Shown: piece by piece, positions 24,012 to 34,250 of the stretch | Position numbering within the stretch: position 1 is the first letter of the stretch | Layout of the letters: every line of letters starts with the position of its first letter | From: Larix kaempferi | Lineage: Eukaryota > Streptophyta > Pinopsida > Pinales > Pinaceae | NCBI GenBank assembly: GCA_027924585.1 | Contig: BSBM01000151.1 | Coordinates: forward strand, 14,383,001-14,447,000 | Direction: 5' to 3' | Length of the DNA: 64,000 nucleotides | Translations under genes and position numbers: made by a program | Notes under the pieces: generated by a model | Told to the model about the DNA's origin: nothing | Seen by the model: only the letters and a program-made list of their open reading frames with translations | Databases searched by the model: none

Positions 24012-24414
24012 TGGGGTGGCAGGTGCGGGTGGGATACTTTTTGATCCCGGAAGAAATAAAATTGCAGTCTTCTCGTGGGGACTAGGTAACAAAACAAATA
24101 ACGAGGTAGAATGGTTAGCTCTCATTCTTTCATTAGATATGGCCTCCAATTACAACATAGACAATCTCAGAATCTATGGAGACTCTAGGCATGTCATTCA
24201 AATCATGCGAAGAGGGTATGCCTCGCCAGGCTCAAAAGCCGACAAATACATGCAAAGAATTAAAACCAACGCTATCCTTTCAAAGGCATCCTTTTTCCAC
24301 ATCCGCCGAGAGAACAATAGGATTGCTGATATAGCGGCTAACCAAGGAATATTGCTCGAAATTGGGCGCGTTAAGGATCTCAATGGAGTTTTGGGGTATC
24401 ATTTCATCCCTTAA
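24012..24414 (+). pseudogene. LINE-2 ORF2 C-terminal RNase H (5'-truncated)
   Basis: Begins GVAGAGGILFDPGRNKIAVF, so the first catalytic Asp (F-D-G block) is lost by truncation. The rest is open: NNEVEWLALILSLDMA (Glu), YGDSRHVIQIM (the GDS Asp, intact here) and NNRIADIAANQG (last Asp). It runs to a TAA at 24412-24414. A start at the GTG at 24016 is only an artefact of open-frame calling; there is no promoter. Part of a LINE, not a host gene. Confidence 0.88.
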
Positions 24415-24420
24415 GTTTTA

Positions 24421-24984
24421 ATGCCTAGGATCAACAATTTCATGGTTGGTTTTTTGGTTAGGTCCATGGTCATGAGGGACCGCCCTTTCCTTTGCACAAA
24501 CTTTGGTTATGTTTCTCTCCCCCCCTTCGAATCTTCAGTCACACGTCTCTCCAATCGCCCCTCCATCTGTCACTTCGCTCCCTCCCGCGTTGTCAGCTCC
24601 CACGGGCCTCTATTAACTCCCCCACCCGCTCTCTCTTTTCCTTCCTCTGCGATGGCTCGCCCTCCCCACTTACCTGATGCTCTGAGTCGCCTCTCCCTCA
24701 GCGAGCTTGACACCCCTCCCTCCTGTCATTTGCTGTTACTGGCGTATAACTTGGAAATTATGCAGTGTGTGTTGGCGGCCATAGCCGCTCTGAGCAGAAC
24801 GTTGGTGGACATTAAATTTGCAGTTCGTAATACCTATGATGCTGTTTGCTCCAGTGTTAACCAAAATGCAGAGATGGCGTCGGATATTACACATGTATGC
24901 TCACAGCTCTCTTGTCAGGATTCCAGGATAGACGACCTGGAGAGGAATTTGTTCGAATTAATGGGGAAAGTTGATAAGTTGTAG
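24421..24984 (+). CDS. Open frame downstream of the LINE-2 RNase H, function unknown
   Basis: A 187-codon frame starts 7 bp after the RNase H stop and is uninterrupted. Its first 100 residues are rich in Pro, Ser and Arg and lack known motifs. Residues about 105-187 look like a helical, coiled-coil-like segment (NQNAEMASDITHV, then RIDDLERNLFELMGKVDKL). GC content is higher than the flanks. It is inside the LINE target duplication, so it is the 3' part of the LINE transcript, either a small third ORF or a chance frame in a GC-rich 3' UTR. No homologue recognised. Confidence 0.4.
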   Translation: MPRINNFMVGFLVRSMVMRDRPFLCTNFGYVSLPPFESSVTRLSNRPSICHFAPSRVVSSHGPLLTPPPALSFPSSAMARPPHLPDALSRLSLSELDTPPSCHLLLLAYNLEIMQCVLAAIAALSRTLVDIKFAVRNTYDAVCSSVNQNAEMASDITHVCSQLSCQDSRIDDLERNLFELMGKVDKL

Positions 24985-25386
24985 GAAGATATGGCCATTT
25001 TTACAGGAGCAACTCAAGGGAGTTGGGTGCACAAAACCCCCACGGTCAACCAGGAAATTAATCAAGTTATGGTGGACGCTTCTTCTGCTCGGCCAAAGAA
25101 GTATGGCTAGTCTACAGTATAGCCCAGGTTTCAAAATTTTGTTCATTTTGGTCAATGCATTTTTGTATAATCCTTAGTAGATAGTTTATCAAGGTTTATT
25201 CCAGCTCTATGTTGGATAGTTACAGGAAAACAAAGCTCAGAGCTTGCAATGTATTGCAGATAGAATCTATAGTGTTAGTTTGCCCAGACATTTTCTGTAG
25301 TGTTAAAAATCCTTTTGAAAGCATGTAATGAATAGATGTGCACAGCTTTTATAAATACAATCTTTTACTCTGTTACTGTTAAAAAA

Positions 25387-25401
25387 AATATTTAAAGCTT
25401 A
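25387..25401 (+). repeat. Target-site duplication of LINE-2, right copy
   Basis: Exact copy of AATATTTAAAGCTTA at 23997-24011. Confidence 0.9.
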
Positions 25402-25648
25402 AAACTGAAGTAAAAAGACTAGAACAGTTGAAGGCATGAAAACCATGCCTTTCATCATAGGTAAAAGTTGTAGCTGCATTAATAAATCTCAAAACAGTTT
25501 GCATGAATTCTAAGCTGTTGGATTTGATAGTTGAGAAACAACCTCTATTGGGTAGGGTTAAAATGTGATCCTTGATTTATCTTCATTGACCTGGACCTGC
25601 GAGAAGTTCGCAGTGGTGGGGGGCAAGCGAACATGGTGGTCTACCTCT

Positions 25649-25979
25649 ATTTCATACCAAACATCACATTCAACCATATTTGATTAATTTGGATCGATAC
25701 CATTTGTAATATTTAAAACTTAAAACTGAAGTGAAAAGACCAGAACAGTCGGAGGCATGAAAACCATGCCTTTCATCATAGGTAAAAGTTGTAGCTGCAT
25801 TAATAAATCTCAAAACAGTTTGCATGAATTCTAAGCTGTTGGATTTGAGAGTTGAGAAACGACCTCTATTGGGTAGGGTTAAAATATGATCCTTGATTTA
25901 TCTTCATTGACCTGGAGTTATCGAGACCTGCGAGAAGTTCGCAGAGGTGGGGGGCAAGTGAACATGGTGGTCTACCTCT
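25649..25979 (+). repeat. Tandem duplication unit 2 with the empty LINE-2 site
   Basis: Matches unit 1 without the LINE: TTGTAATATTTAAAACTTAAAACTG near 25704 corresponds to the insertion point. Differences from unit 1 are few, so the duplication is fairly recent. From 25980 to 26486 no gene or clear repeat is seen. Confidence 0.9.
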
Positions 25980-26486
25980 TAACGAAATACAACATGAAGA
26001 AACTGGCTGCTATGAGTCTTCTAAATGCCTCGTCCAGAAAAACATGAATTTGTATCGGAATAACCACAAGATATGGCAATAGAAATTACACAACTCATTG
26101 ATAAATCCTTTGTATAAGCAAATTTTAAGACATATAGATCTATTTAATTAAACTACTGGAATCAATATCAATATCAAAATGTAAAAAGCCTGATACATTA
26201 GCTTGCCAAGAAAACATCGCCGTATGCACAATGTATAGGAAACGTGCATACCATATGATATCCATATTGTAAAAACTTTGTATATTCCTCTACATAAAAA
26301 TTACAAATCAAGCAAATTATGACATACTGTTTTTAAAAATTACAAAAAGCATTACATAATACCCGAAGAGAGCATGGATGATACTTTAAATTCACTTGTG
26401 ATAATCAAGCATTTGAGTTTCAGTCCGATTCTTGCACATGAACACATATTTATCCTACCGAGTACCATGATTTATTTGCGAGGCGG

Positions 26487-26806
26487 TTAATATAGGGGAA
26501 CGCTCTTTAGAACCACTGTTTCAACAGTGAAGCCCATTCTGAATCCAAACAGAACTCTCACATCCAATCCCTCTCCAGTCGCGGAGCATCCTTTTTCTCG
26601 AGATGATTTCCTCATCTCGTCCAAGATGAAGTGCAAGCACGCGCTCGACATGTTCTTGTATTCGCTCAGTTTCTTGGGATCCAAATTCAGCTTGGCCTCC
26701 ACCTGATCCAAATTCAGCTTGGTCTGAGTTTCTTGAGATCCAAATTCAGCTTGACCTCCACCTGATCAAGAATGGCGGGACCTCCAGGATGGGCGATCCA
26801 GAATAA
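26487..26806 (-). pseudogene. Chalcone/stilbene synthase-like (type III PKS) C-terminal fragment
   Basis: On the minus strand the fragment reads [16 protein letters not shown] (about 26803-26756), the conserved stretch around the catalytic Asn/His region of type III polyketide synthases, then [20 protein letters not shown], then a C-terminus [20 protein letters not shown]. In functional enzymes the last block has a GFGPG loop; here it is GFRMG. A stretch encoding [14 protein letters not shown] is tandemly repeated as [14 protein letters not shown] with a stop between. The N-terminal two thirds, including the active-site Cys, are missing, and a stop lies just upstream at 26807. A dead fragment of a flavonoid- or stilbenoid-pathway gene copy. 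Confidence 0.85.
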
Positions 26807-26859
26807 TCAAAAAGTGAAACGATCAAGGGAAAAACTAAAACACCCAGGAAGAGGAGAAA

Positions 26860-27060
26860 TATAACCTTGACGGAGTGACCGTGGAGTGTTACATTTAGAC
26901 AAGTTTTTTCAATAACCGATTCTATGAAATATGATAGGTAGACACAACTCAGGCTGAAACTGAAACACCGTGGAAATGGAGAAAACACCGTGGGTGAAAG
27001 TGGAGCGTTACATTTCTTACACGGTTTTTCAATAATTGAGAGGAAGAAACAGTTCATAGA
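26860..27060 (-). repeat. Imperfect tandem duplication upstream of the PKS fragment
   Basis: On the minus strand two segments of about 110 bp each begin TATTGAAAAA(C/A) and share AATGTAACRCTCCAC. They lie where an intron or upstream coding part of the polyketide synthase copy might be. The 103-codon minus frame here (27057-26746) is made from the repeats and has no domain. 27061-27680 holds only AT-rich DNA. Confidence 0.5.
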
Positions 27061-27684
27061 AATTAATCGGGGGTGGTTTTGGTTTAATTAGGTTGAGATT
27101 AATTTAGTTAACTAGAATTTAGTCGACAAGTAATTGAAAATAGCAAGCTCGGATTAAAAAGGCCGCCATGCATGAGCCAAGCGAAGCCTAGGACACTTGG
27201 AATAACCCTATTTTTTTTAATAACACGAGAAGCGTGAGGGCCTTGACACTTCGAATCACCAGAATTTTTTTAAAAATCATCACTAGCGATTGGAATTAAA
27301 CATGTGCATGAGTTATTTGATGAAATATCAATGCTCCGATCATGGACACGACTACGAATATTCAATTATGTTTCAAATCTTCAATTATGTTTCAAATCTG
27401 GCCATTCATTTTTTTCATTTTTTTAAAAATGAAAAATCGGCTTACCCCGCCCCACCCTAAAGTTAAAATAAGATGAATTACGGTGTAATAAATCCACAAA
27501 AATAGTTTTTTAATAATAAATAAAAAAATTTGAAAAATAATTTTATTTTATTTTTAATATTTAGAGATCTAATTTTAATTAAACTACAACAATATGAATT
27601 CTACAAAAGTTAGTGACAATATATAGTTGAAATATAAATAAAAGGCAATTACCAAATTACAATTAATCATGGATAACAAGTACA

Positions 27685-27765
27685 AATAATTAGAGAAGAG
27701 ATGATATTATATTTTGTAAAAGTCACGGTGTGAGGGGAAGGTCATGAAATAATGTGCATAGTATA
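27685..27765 (-). pseudogene. GRAS 3'-fragment downstream of the GRAS gene
   Basis: On the minus strand CCTTCCCCTCA followed by CACCGTGACTTTTACAAAAT matches two parts of the gene (near 28170 and 28120) with the intervening bases deleted. It lies in the segment that aligns with 10775-11340. It is a decayed neighbour copy, evidence of a former tandem GRAS pair. Confidence 0.7.
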
Positions 27766-27988
27766 AGAGCTGGGTCATGATTAATATCCATATTAATTAT
27801 TACTGTATGGATAACAAATAACTCATACATAAATAACTTGCACTCACAATTCATTTAACTAAAATAAAAGACACATAAATTTAAGGTATTTAACCAATTA
27901 CAACTATTCATAAATAACAACTAAACATAATTACTCCACCGATTAAAAAAATAAAAAACATTGTCATACCATTGGCATATCCACGATA

Positions 27989-29614
27989 TCAGGTTGATTT
28001 CCATGTAGAAACCCAAAGCAAAGGGGTAGAAGCCCATTTGAGAACTAGTCGATGATGACCCACCCATTCTACTTCATAAGATCGGCTGCCCCCGCTGTAC
28101 AGCAGACTATATTTTGCGAACGTCATGGTGTCGTCGCTTATACTACGTTCGCCATAACCACACTTGAGGGGAAGGTCAACAACGTTGGATTCATGATCGC
28201 CACACGCACACCGCATAACTCTCCTAGACATGGCCGGCCCTAAGAATATGCGCTCCACCATCGCTCTTGCAAGCCCATGCTCCGGCAGTCCGGCTTCAAG
28301 CGAGTCCAAAATGGTGCACAGTTCCCACAGACGATGAGCGAAGCTCTCTACGAAGTTGGCTGTGTGACTCTCCGCGCCGTGGGGACCCGTAGCGAGCGTA
28401 ACGGCCTGTGGATTCAGGTGGCGTGCACCGAGGAGGAATTCCAACAACTGCGATTTATTACGCAGATTAATCATGTGAGGCAGTTGCCAAATGCAGTTCA
28501 CTATAACGATCTCCCCCTCCTGGGGCAGGATCTCTTTGAGGCCTTCCAAATCCGTTTCCTGGAACGAAAATGAGATCCCTACAGAGCTTGCGTACTCCGA
28601 CAACCTTCTTCCGGTGTGGCCAGAATAGAACAAACACTCTTCCTCGTTGTTGGCTGCCCATTTGATTGCTGTGATTCTCAAGTGACTAACATCATAATTA
28701 CCATTGTCCCTCAGGGCCTCCATTAATGGTGGCCATTGCATACCCTCCATTATGTCGAAGTCGATAATATGGATTTCCACGTTAATAGCAACGCCAGCGC
28801 CCGCTACAGCTTCCAGAATGTATTGGTTAGCAGTGAAGTGAGGTATTCGTATGTAAGGATACGCTACATGCAGCAGCTTCAGAGCTCCCAGAAAATGGTC
28901 CTTACTACTCTTATCAAACGGCTCCAACTGAGGAAGGGAATTCGCATTAGAGTGAAGTAGAGCATCGAGAAGATAGTACGCCACTCTCTCCATGGTGGAC
29001 CCCGTTGGAGAAACGAGCTCTCGCAACCTGCAGAGTATGACCTCCACCAGGTCTTCTGCTCCCTGTGACATTCCCTCAGCGCATGCTGACAAGAGATGTA
29101 TGAGCTTCATATCGTTGTATTCCATATCCTCAAGGACACGATGATCGGCCTTGTTTGTCTCGATTGATTTTGATTTGTCGCTGATGTTTGTGACCACAGC
29201 ACAATCAGAAACCAGTTGATCCCCAGCGATTAGAGCAGAATGTTCAAGAATCACTAGGTTTGTAGTGTCTACTGGGCAATGGACGACAATGGCATCTCTC
29301 CCAGGGCTCGATATTGGATCTTCCTCGATATAATGATCGTAATCTTGCAACTCTTCATCCACTAAATACTCTTCGATTCCCTGCAAGTTTGCTGGCAACG
29401 ATAGATTGTTAACAGAGCGGCCATTGATGTCGTCGATGATTAAATCATCCCATGATGGGCATTCGGCTGCATCGAAATCCACATCAAACTGTTCGACTAC
29501 TGCAGAATGAGTATTAGCTTCAGTATCCCAATCTGCATGCGGCGGATTACTGAATATATGATCCCAAAACCATGATGTTCCTATTGCAGCTTCCATGCTG
29601 CCTATCCTCGACAT
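27989..29614 (-). CDS. GRAS-domain transcription regulator, NSP2-like
   Basis: An uninterrupted, intronless frame of 541 residues. Residues 1-165 are variable and acidic. The GRAS domain follows: leucine-rich region I from KLIHLLSACAEGM (170-182), the VHIID-type motif IHIIDFDIMEGMQW (281-294), the LRITAI block (312-317), the PFYRE-equivalent region (about 400-460, with LDSLEAGLPEHG), and a SAW region to the end (W517, W527, W534, W538). The DFDIMEGMQW and LDSLEAG wording is closest to the NSP2 branch, nuclear GRAS proteins that act with NSP1 in symbiosis and strigolactone-related gene control. That function is inferred from family resemblance. ATG at residue 7 is an alternative start. GC content is well above the flanks. 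No clear TATA box is visible upstream; it stands alone among repeats. Confidence 0.9.
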   Translation of the reverse strand: MSRIGSMEAAIGTSWFWDHIFSNPPHADWDTEANTHSAVVEQFDVDFDAAECPSWDDLIIDDINGRSVNNLSLPANLQGIEEYLVDEELQDYDHYIEEDPISSPGRDAIVVHCPVDTTNLVILEHSALIAGDQLVSDCAVVTNISDKSKSIETNKADHRVLEDMEYNDMKLIHLLSACAEGMSQGAEDLVEVILCRLRELVSPTGSTMERVAYYLLDALLHSNANSLPQLEPFDKSSKDHFLGALKLLHVAYPYIRIPHFTANQYILEAVAGAGVAINVEIHIIDFDIMEGMQWPPLMEALRDNGNYDVSHLRITAIKWAANNEEECLFYSGHTGRRLSEYASSVGISFSFQETDLEGLKEILPQEGEIVIVNCIWQLPHMINLRNKSQLLEFLLGARHLNPQAVTLATGPHGAESHTANFVESFAHRLWELCTILDSLEAGLPEHGLARAMVERIFLGPAMSRRVMRCACGDHESNVVDLPLKCGYGERSISDDTMTFAKYSLLYSGGSRSYEVEWVGHHRLVLKWASTPLLWVSTWKST

Positions 29615-30230
29615 TCTAGGAAAAAATAAAATTCCGGATCTCTATCCGATGCGGAAAGAAAATTGCTCGCCTCCCTCAAATTTTACACGATGGGCAATTA
29701 ATAATAAAGTTATGATCGTTGATTGATACATAGGGTTTCATTCCCAGAAATGTACGAAATAAGACAGAAAATTAGGTTTAAATTTTGAAGTCGGACAGAA
29801 ATGTACGTAAATGTACAGAAATTTTAAATTCATAGATATTTTAAAATTCTGAATTCTTGGACAGAAATGAATAAATTCATTCAAACCCATCGGCATAAAA
29901 GCATATCAGTAAGCCTAAAAAGCATATAGGTAAGTGTAATGATGAAGACTCCATCACCAAAGATGCCTTATGATCTGAATTTTAACTTTTTATTTTATGG
30001 TACAAAAGATGCCTTATGAGCTGAGTTTGAACCCAGCTTCCCCCTCCCTTCTCTGCTCCATGTGAGGAACCTAAGTAGAGGGGATATTTCAAACTCCATG
30101 TCCAAACCCTAACAAAGAAGTGCAAAGTGCAACGTCATTGATTATCATTGACGGCGACAAGCGTGGTGTTTTGTGAAACCCGCTACAGGGCTTGGTTGTC
30201 AGAGCATTAACATTAACTTTCAATTCTCTT
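29615..30230. promoter_or_regulatory. Upstream region of the GRAS gene
   Basis: About 600 bp between the GRAS start codon and the first unit of the LINE-3 5' repeat. It must hold the promoter if the gene is expressed, but I can point to no specific box. No other gene is seen. Confidence 0.35.
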
Positions 30231-31220
30231 ATTTCTTAGGATACGTCGCTTTTATTTTTGACGAGTTTAGTCTTAATAAGCGGTCGCATGGTCATGGTTA
30301 CATTGATTGTTATATAGAATTTATTAATGTGCATGCCATTGCATTGAAACTAGTAAGGTTAATGAAACTAGTAAGGTTAATGCCATGGTTACATTGATTG
30401 TTATATAGAATTGATTAATGCTCATGTCATTGCATTGAAACCAGTGAGGTTAATGTTATGGTTACATTGATTGTTATATAGAATTGATTAATGTGCATGT
30501 CATTGCATCGAAACTAGTAAGACATTGAATCTAGTAAGGTACTTATAGTTGAATATGATAAAGATGTATGGAGACTAGTTAGATATTTTAGAGTTTAATA
30601 TGATAAAGATGTATCAATATAGAATTGATTGGTGTGCATGTTATTGCATTGAATTTAGCAAGATATTTTATAGTTCGATATGATAAAGATGCATGGAGAT
30701 TAATATAATAAAGATGTATAAGACTCACTAATTACTTTAAAGTCTAATATGATAAAGATGCATAAAGACTAACAAAATACTTTATAATCCAACTAATATG
30801 ATAACGACTCATCAAGACTAACAAGGTATTTTATAGTCCAATATAATAAAGATTCATCAAGACTAACAAAATACTTTATAGTCCAACATGATAAGGATGT
30901 TAAACTTATAACTTGCATAACTTTATGAGAATAATCAAGTACCCTCTAAAATTATATATTTCATCTACTTTTCTCACTCCATATTTGAGAGCCATGTATT
31001 ATATATTTCATATTCATTTAAGATGCAAGATTAGATGGACTTCCTCTAATGGAGAGCTCCGGTAAGGTTTCTTGAATGTGCATTCTAGGGTTTCACTGTT
31101 TTTTTCCTTCGACCTCCCTCTTCTTGTACGGATGCCTCAGGCCGGGATAATGGCGCCCCCGAGGGAGGGTTTGAAGGCCCTTCCCATCATACTGCAAACA
31201 CGGATCTCAAGATTCCATAA

Positions 31221-31819
31221 ATGTCGCATGACGCCACCATACGAATCGGTTCTTCGGATGTCCCTCTCGTCGACTCTGAAATCTCTCATCAAGCGCTGGA
31301 AAATCCAGACCAACCCTCATCATCAAAGGGTAGCACGACCTGCATAGAAAAAACCACATCGAGACCATGCCTCTCTCTCCCGGTGGAACAAATCAACACA
31401 AGAGCACAACAAATGAAGGACCATGCTCTCATCGGCAAATTTATGGGGATATGGCCCACTCAACAAGCTCTGCATGGGAGATTGGATACCTGTATACACA
31501 GGTATCCAATCTCCCTTGATAACTGCAACCTGTGAAAGCCTCAATGAAAGCTCTGCATGCCTGGATCATGGAGAAATGGAAGCCTAAAGCTCATTTCGAT
31601 ATCCATCTAGGATCCAAAAGATTCTTCACGGTCATCTTCCAAATACTGGACAGCAAAGTCAGAGTGGAAGATGGGGGACTATACTTCTTTAACTCGGGTG
31701 GCCTATATCTCAAAAACTGGACACAAAGATTCAACCCAGATAAAGAAGATTTCACTTGGGCACCAGTTTGGATTCGTATGTATTCCCTCCATCGGGAATA
31801 CTGGGACGAAGACACTCTT
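31221..31819 (+). pseudogene. Duplicated LINE-3 ORF1 N-terminal fragment
   Basis: The same ORF1 start as at 32792 (MSHDATIRIGSSDVPLVDSE), broken at about 31477 by a hairpin-bearing insertion and resumed as ALHAWIMEKWKPKAHFDIHL from about 31551. It stops where unit 1 ends (WDEDTL), so the zinc-knuckle half is absent. A leftover of the tandem duplication, not an independent gene. Confidence 0.85.
31477..31547 (+). repeat. 71-bp insertion with a perfect 18-bp hairpin
   Basis: Absent from the second unit. Bases 31476-31515 form a perfect stem, GGGAGATTGGATACCTGT paired with its complement around the loop ATAC. About 32 further bases follow. AAGCTCTGCATG stands on both sides (31465-31476 and 31548-31559), like a 12-bp target duplication. 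No known element is recognised. Confidence 0.85.
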
Positions 31820-33306
31820 ATTTCTTAGGATACGTCACTTTTATTTTTGACGAGTTTAGTTTTAATACGCAGTCGCATTGTCATGGTTACATTGATTGTT
31901 ATATAGAATTGATTAATGTGCATGCCATTGCATTGAAACTACTAAGGTTAATGCCATGGTTACATTGATTGTTATATAGAATTGATTAATGTGCATGTCA
32001 TTGCATTGAAACTAGTGAGGTTAACGTCATGGTTACATTGATTGTTATATAGAATTGATTAATGTGCATGTCATTGCATCGAAACTATTAAGGCGTTGAA
32101 ACTAGTAAGGTACTTATAGTTGAATATGATAAAGATGTATGGAGACTAGTTAGATATTTTAGAGTTTAATATGATAAAGATGTATCGATATAGAATTGAT
32201 TGGTGTGCATGTTATTGCATTGAAGTTAGCAAGATATTTTATAGATCAATATGATAAAGATGCATCGAGACTAATATAATAAAGATGCATAAGATTAACC
32301 AATTACTTTCAAGTTTAATATGATAAAGATGCATAAAGACTAAGAAAATACTTTATAATCCAATTAATATGATAAAGACTCGTCGAGACTAACAAGGTAT
32401 TTTATACTCCAATATAATAAAGATTCATCAAGGCTAACAAAATACTTTATCGTCGAGCATGATAAGGATGTTAAACTTATAACTTGCATAACTTTCCGAG
32501 AATAATCAAGTACCCTCCAAAATTATATATTTCATCTACTTTTCTCACTCCATATTTCAGAGCCATGTATTATATATTTCATATTCATTTAATATGCAAG
32601 ATTAGATGGACTTCCTCTAACGGAGAGCTCCGGTAGGGTTTCTTGAATGTGCATTCTAGGGTTTCACTGATTTTTTCCTTCGACCTCCCTCTTCTCGTAC
32701 GGATGCCTCAAGCCAGGATAATGGCGCCCCCGAGGGAGGGGTTGAAGGACCTTCCCGTCAGACTGCAAACACGGATCTCAAGATTCCATAAATGTCGCAT
32801 GACGCCACCATACGGATTGGTTCTTCGAACGTCCCTCTGGTCAACTCTGAAATCTCTCATCAAGCGTTGGAAAATCCGGACCAACCCTCATCATCAAAGG
32901 GTACCACGACCTGCATAGAAAAAACCACAGCGAGACCATGCCTCTATCTCCCGGTGGAACAAATCAATACAAGAGCACAACAAATGAAGGACCATGCTCT
33001 CATCGGCAAATTTATGGGGATCTGGCCCACTCAACAAGCTCTGCATGCCTGGATCATGGAGAAATGGAAGCCTAAAGCTCATTTCGATATCCATCTAGGA
33101 TCCAAAGGATTCTTCACAGTCATCTTCCAAATACTGGACAGCAAAGTCAGAGTGGAAGATGGGGGACTATACTTCTTTAACTCGGGTGGCCTATATCTCA
33201 AAAACTGGACACAAAGATTCAACCCAGATAAAGAAGATTTCACTTGGGCACCAGTTTGGATTCACATGTATTCCCTTCAGGGGGAATACTGGGACGAAGA
33301 CACTCT
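31820..33306 (+). repeat. Tandem duplication, unit 2, of the LINE-3 5' region
   Basis: 1487-bp counterpart of 30231-31819, lacking the 18-bp and 83-bp additions. It runs directly into the rest of ORF1, so this unit is probably the original 5' end in use. Confidence 0.9.
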
Positions 33307-34250
33307 CGGAGAGATTGAAAACACACTAGGAAGTTCTATTAAAGCAGCTGAACGGACCAAGCATAACAGGCACACCTCATATGCTCGCATCTGTGTTTAC
33401 ATGCACATAGCCAAGTCTCTGCTAGAGTGCTGCTGGACTCAATTAGTCTCACTCATGATGATTTTGAATGGGTCCAACCTCTGGACTTTGAACATATCCC
33501 CTTTTGATGTCACAAGTGTCACGAGCATGGCCACCTCTACAAAGACTGTCCTCTCAGTAAGTCTATCCATGGGGAGTACCAAACCGCTGAAAGGGATGAG
33601 AAGGGTTTCCAAAAAATAAGCAGAAGAAAGCTCACCACAATCGCAGATCTCAACCAGATGAAAAGAATACTGACATACCTACTACTAGCAATGGTTTTGA
33701 TGTTCTTGATGACAAACAAGAAGAGCCTCTTGATGATTCTGGAAAGAATGAATCTAAACCACGAGTTCCTCAAGTTGATAAACTCAAGAATGTCGACCCA
33801 AATCTACATGGTACCCATCTAGGAGAAGAACCTCAAAATCCCGGTGCCGAAAATGGAAAAGCGAGAACAACAATAGAAACTCACATAGGAAAAGAGGAAG
33901 CCAACAACCCAAAAGTGCTAATGGATGAGGAAATGACAGAGTTGGAATTTGGGGATTTAGACATTTTAGGAATGGAAGATCCTTGTTCTAGGAAAGACTA
34001 TCACTCTATTCCACCAAAGCAAATACAACTCCTCTTTGAAGCCTTAAATAAGTTCAAAATCTGCAAGTTAGGAGTTCTGAATCTCCCCTAAAAGGAAAAG
34101 CAGAAATTGCAAAGAGACAATAAGAAGCGTGGAATAAAAAAATACCTACAAAGAATCAGCTAGCTTGGAACAAGGCTCATCGAATCAGGGAAATATGCCC
34201 AGCTCATAGAGTTCTTCCCTGACTCTAATACAGGTTCTCAATGGAATTAA
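32792..34250 (+). pseudogene. LINE-3 ORF1 (zinc-knuckle nucleic-acid-binding protein)
   Basis: Start chosen at the ATG at 32792, which directly follows an in-frame TAA. The DUF4283-like part includes WIMEKWKPKAHFDIHLGSKG and FTWAPVWIHMYSLQGEYWD, then NRHTSYARICVYMHIAKSL. After a frameshift near 33420 the frame gives DFEHIPF, a TGA where Arg is expected, and the knuckle CHKCHEHGHLYKDC (C-x2-C-x4-H-x4-C, about 33508-33550). A long charged C-terminal part follows with more stops. Its probable last codons, ending TGG AAT TAA at 34248-34250, overlap the ORF2 start. Confidence 0.85.

Larger units (their letters stand above)
24012..25386 (+). mobile_element. LINE-2: 5'-truncated LINE
   Basis: A 1.37-kb plus-strand fragment beginning inside the RNase H domain of ORF2 and ending in an A-run at 25380-25386, bracketed by a 15-bp perfect target duplication. 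The truncation is the usual result of incomplete target-primed reverse transcription. The second unit of the surrounding tandem duplication shows the sequence before insertion (near 25708-25730). Confidence 0.92.
23938..25648 (+). repeat. Tandem duplication unit 1 (about 330 bp, interrupted by LINE-2)
   Basis: 23938-24011 plus 25402-25648 together form one unit that matches 25649-25979 in the same order. The unit begins ATTTCATACCAAACATCACA and ends AACATGGTGGTCTACCTCT. LINE-2 lies within it. Confidence 0.9.
30231..31819 (+). repeat. Tandem duplication, unit 1, of the LINE-3 5' region
   Basis: A 1589-bp unit beginning ATTTCTTAGGATACGTC, repeated at 31820-33306. It contains sub-repeats: about 75 bp units with TTACATTGATTGTTATATAGAA (30290-30520) and about 55 bp units with ATATGATAAAGATG (30540-30910), followed by a GC-richer leader and the first third of ORF1. 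The junction at 31815-31820 shares CTCTT with the left edge, suggesting duplication at microhomology. Unit 1 carries an extra 18-bp duplication near 30350 and an 83-bp insertion at 31477. Confidence 0.9.

Noticed and set aside
28052-28960. Plus-strand frames of 63, 98 and 74 codons across the GRAS gene
   Set aside because: Antisense to the GRAS coding frame, which explains their openness.
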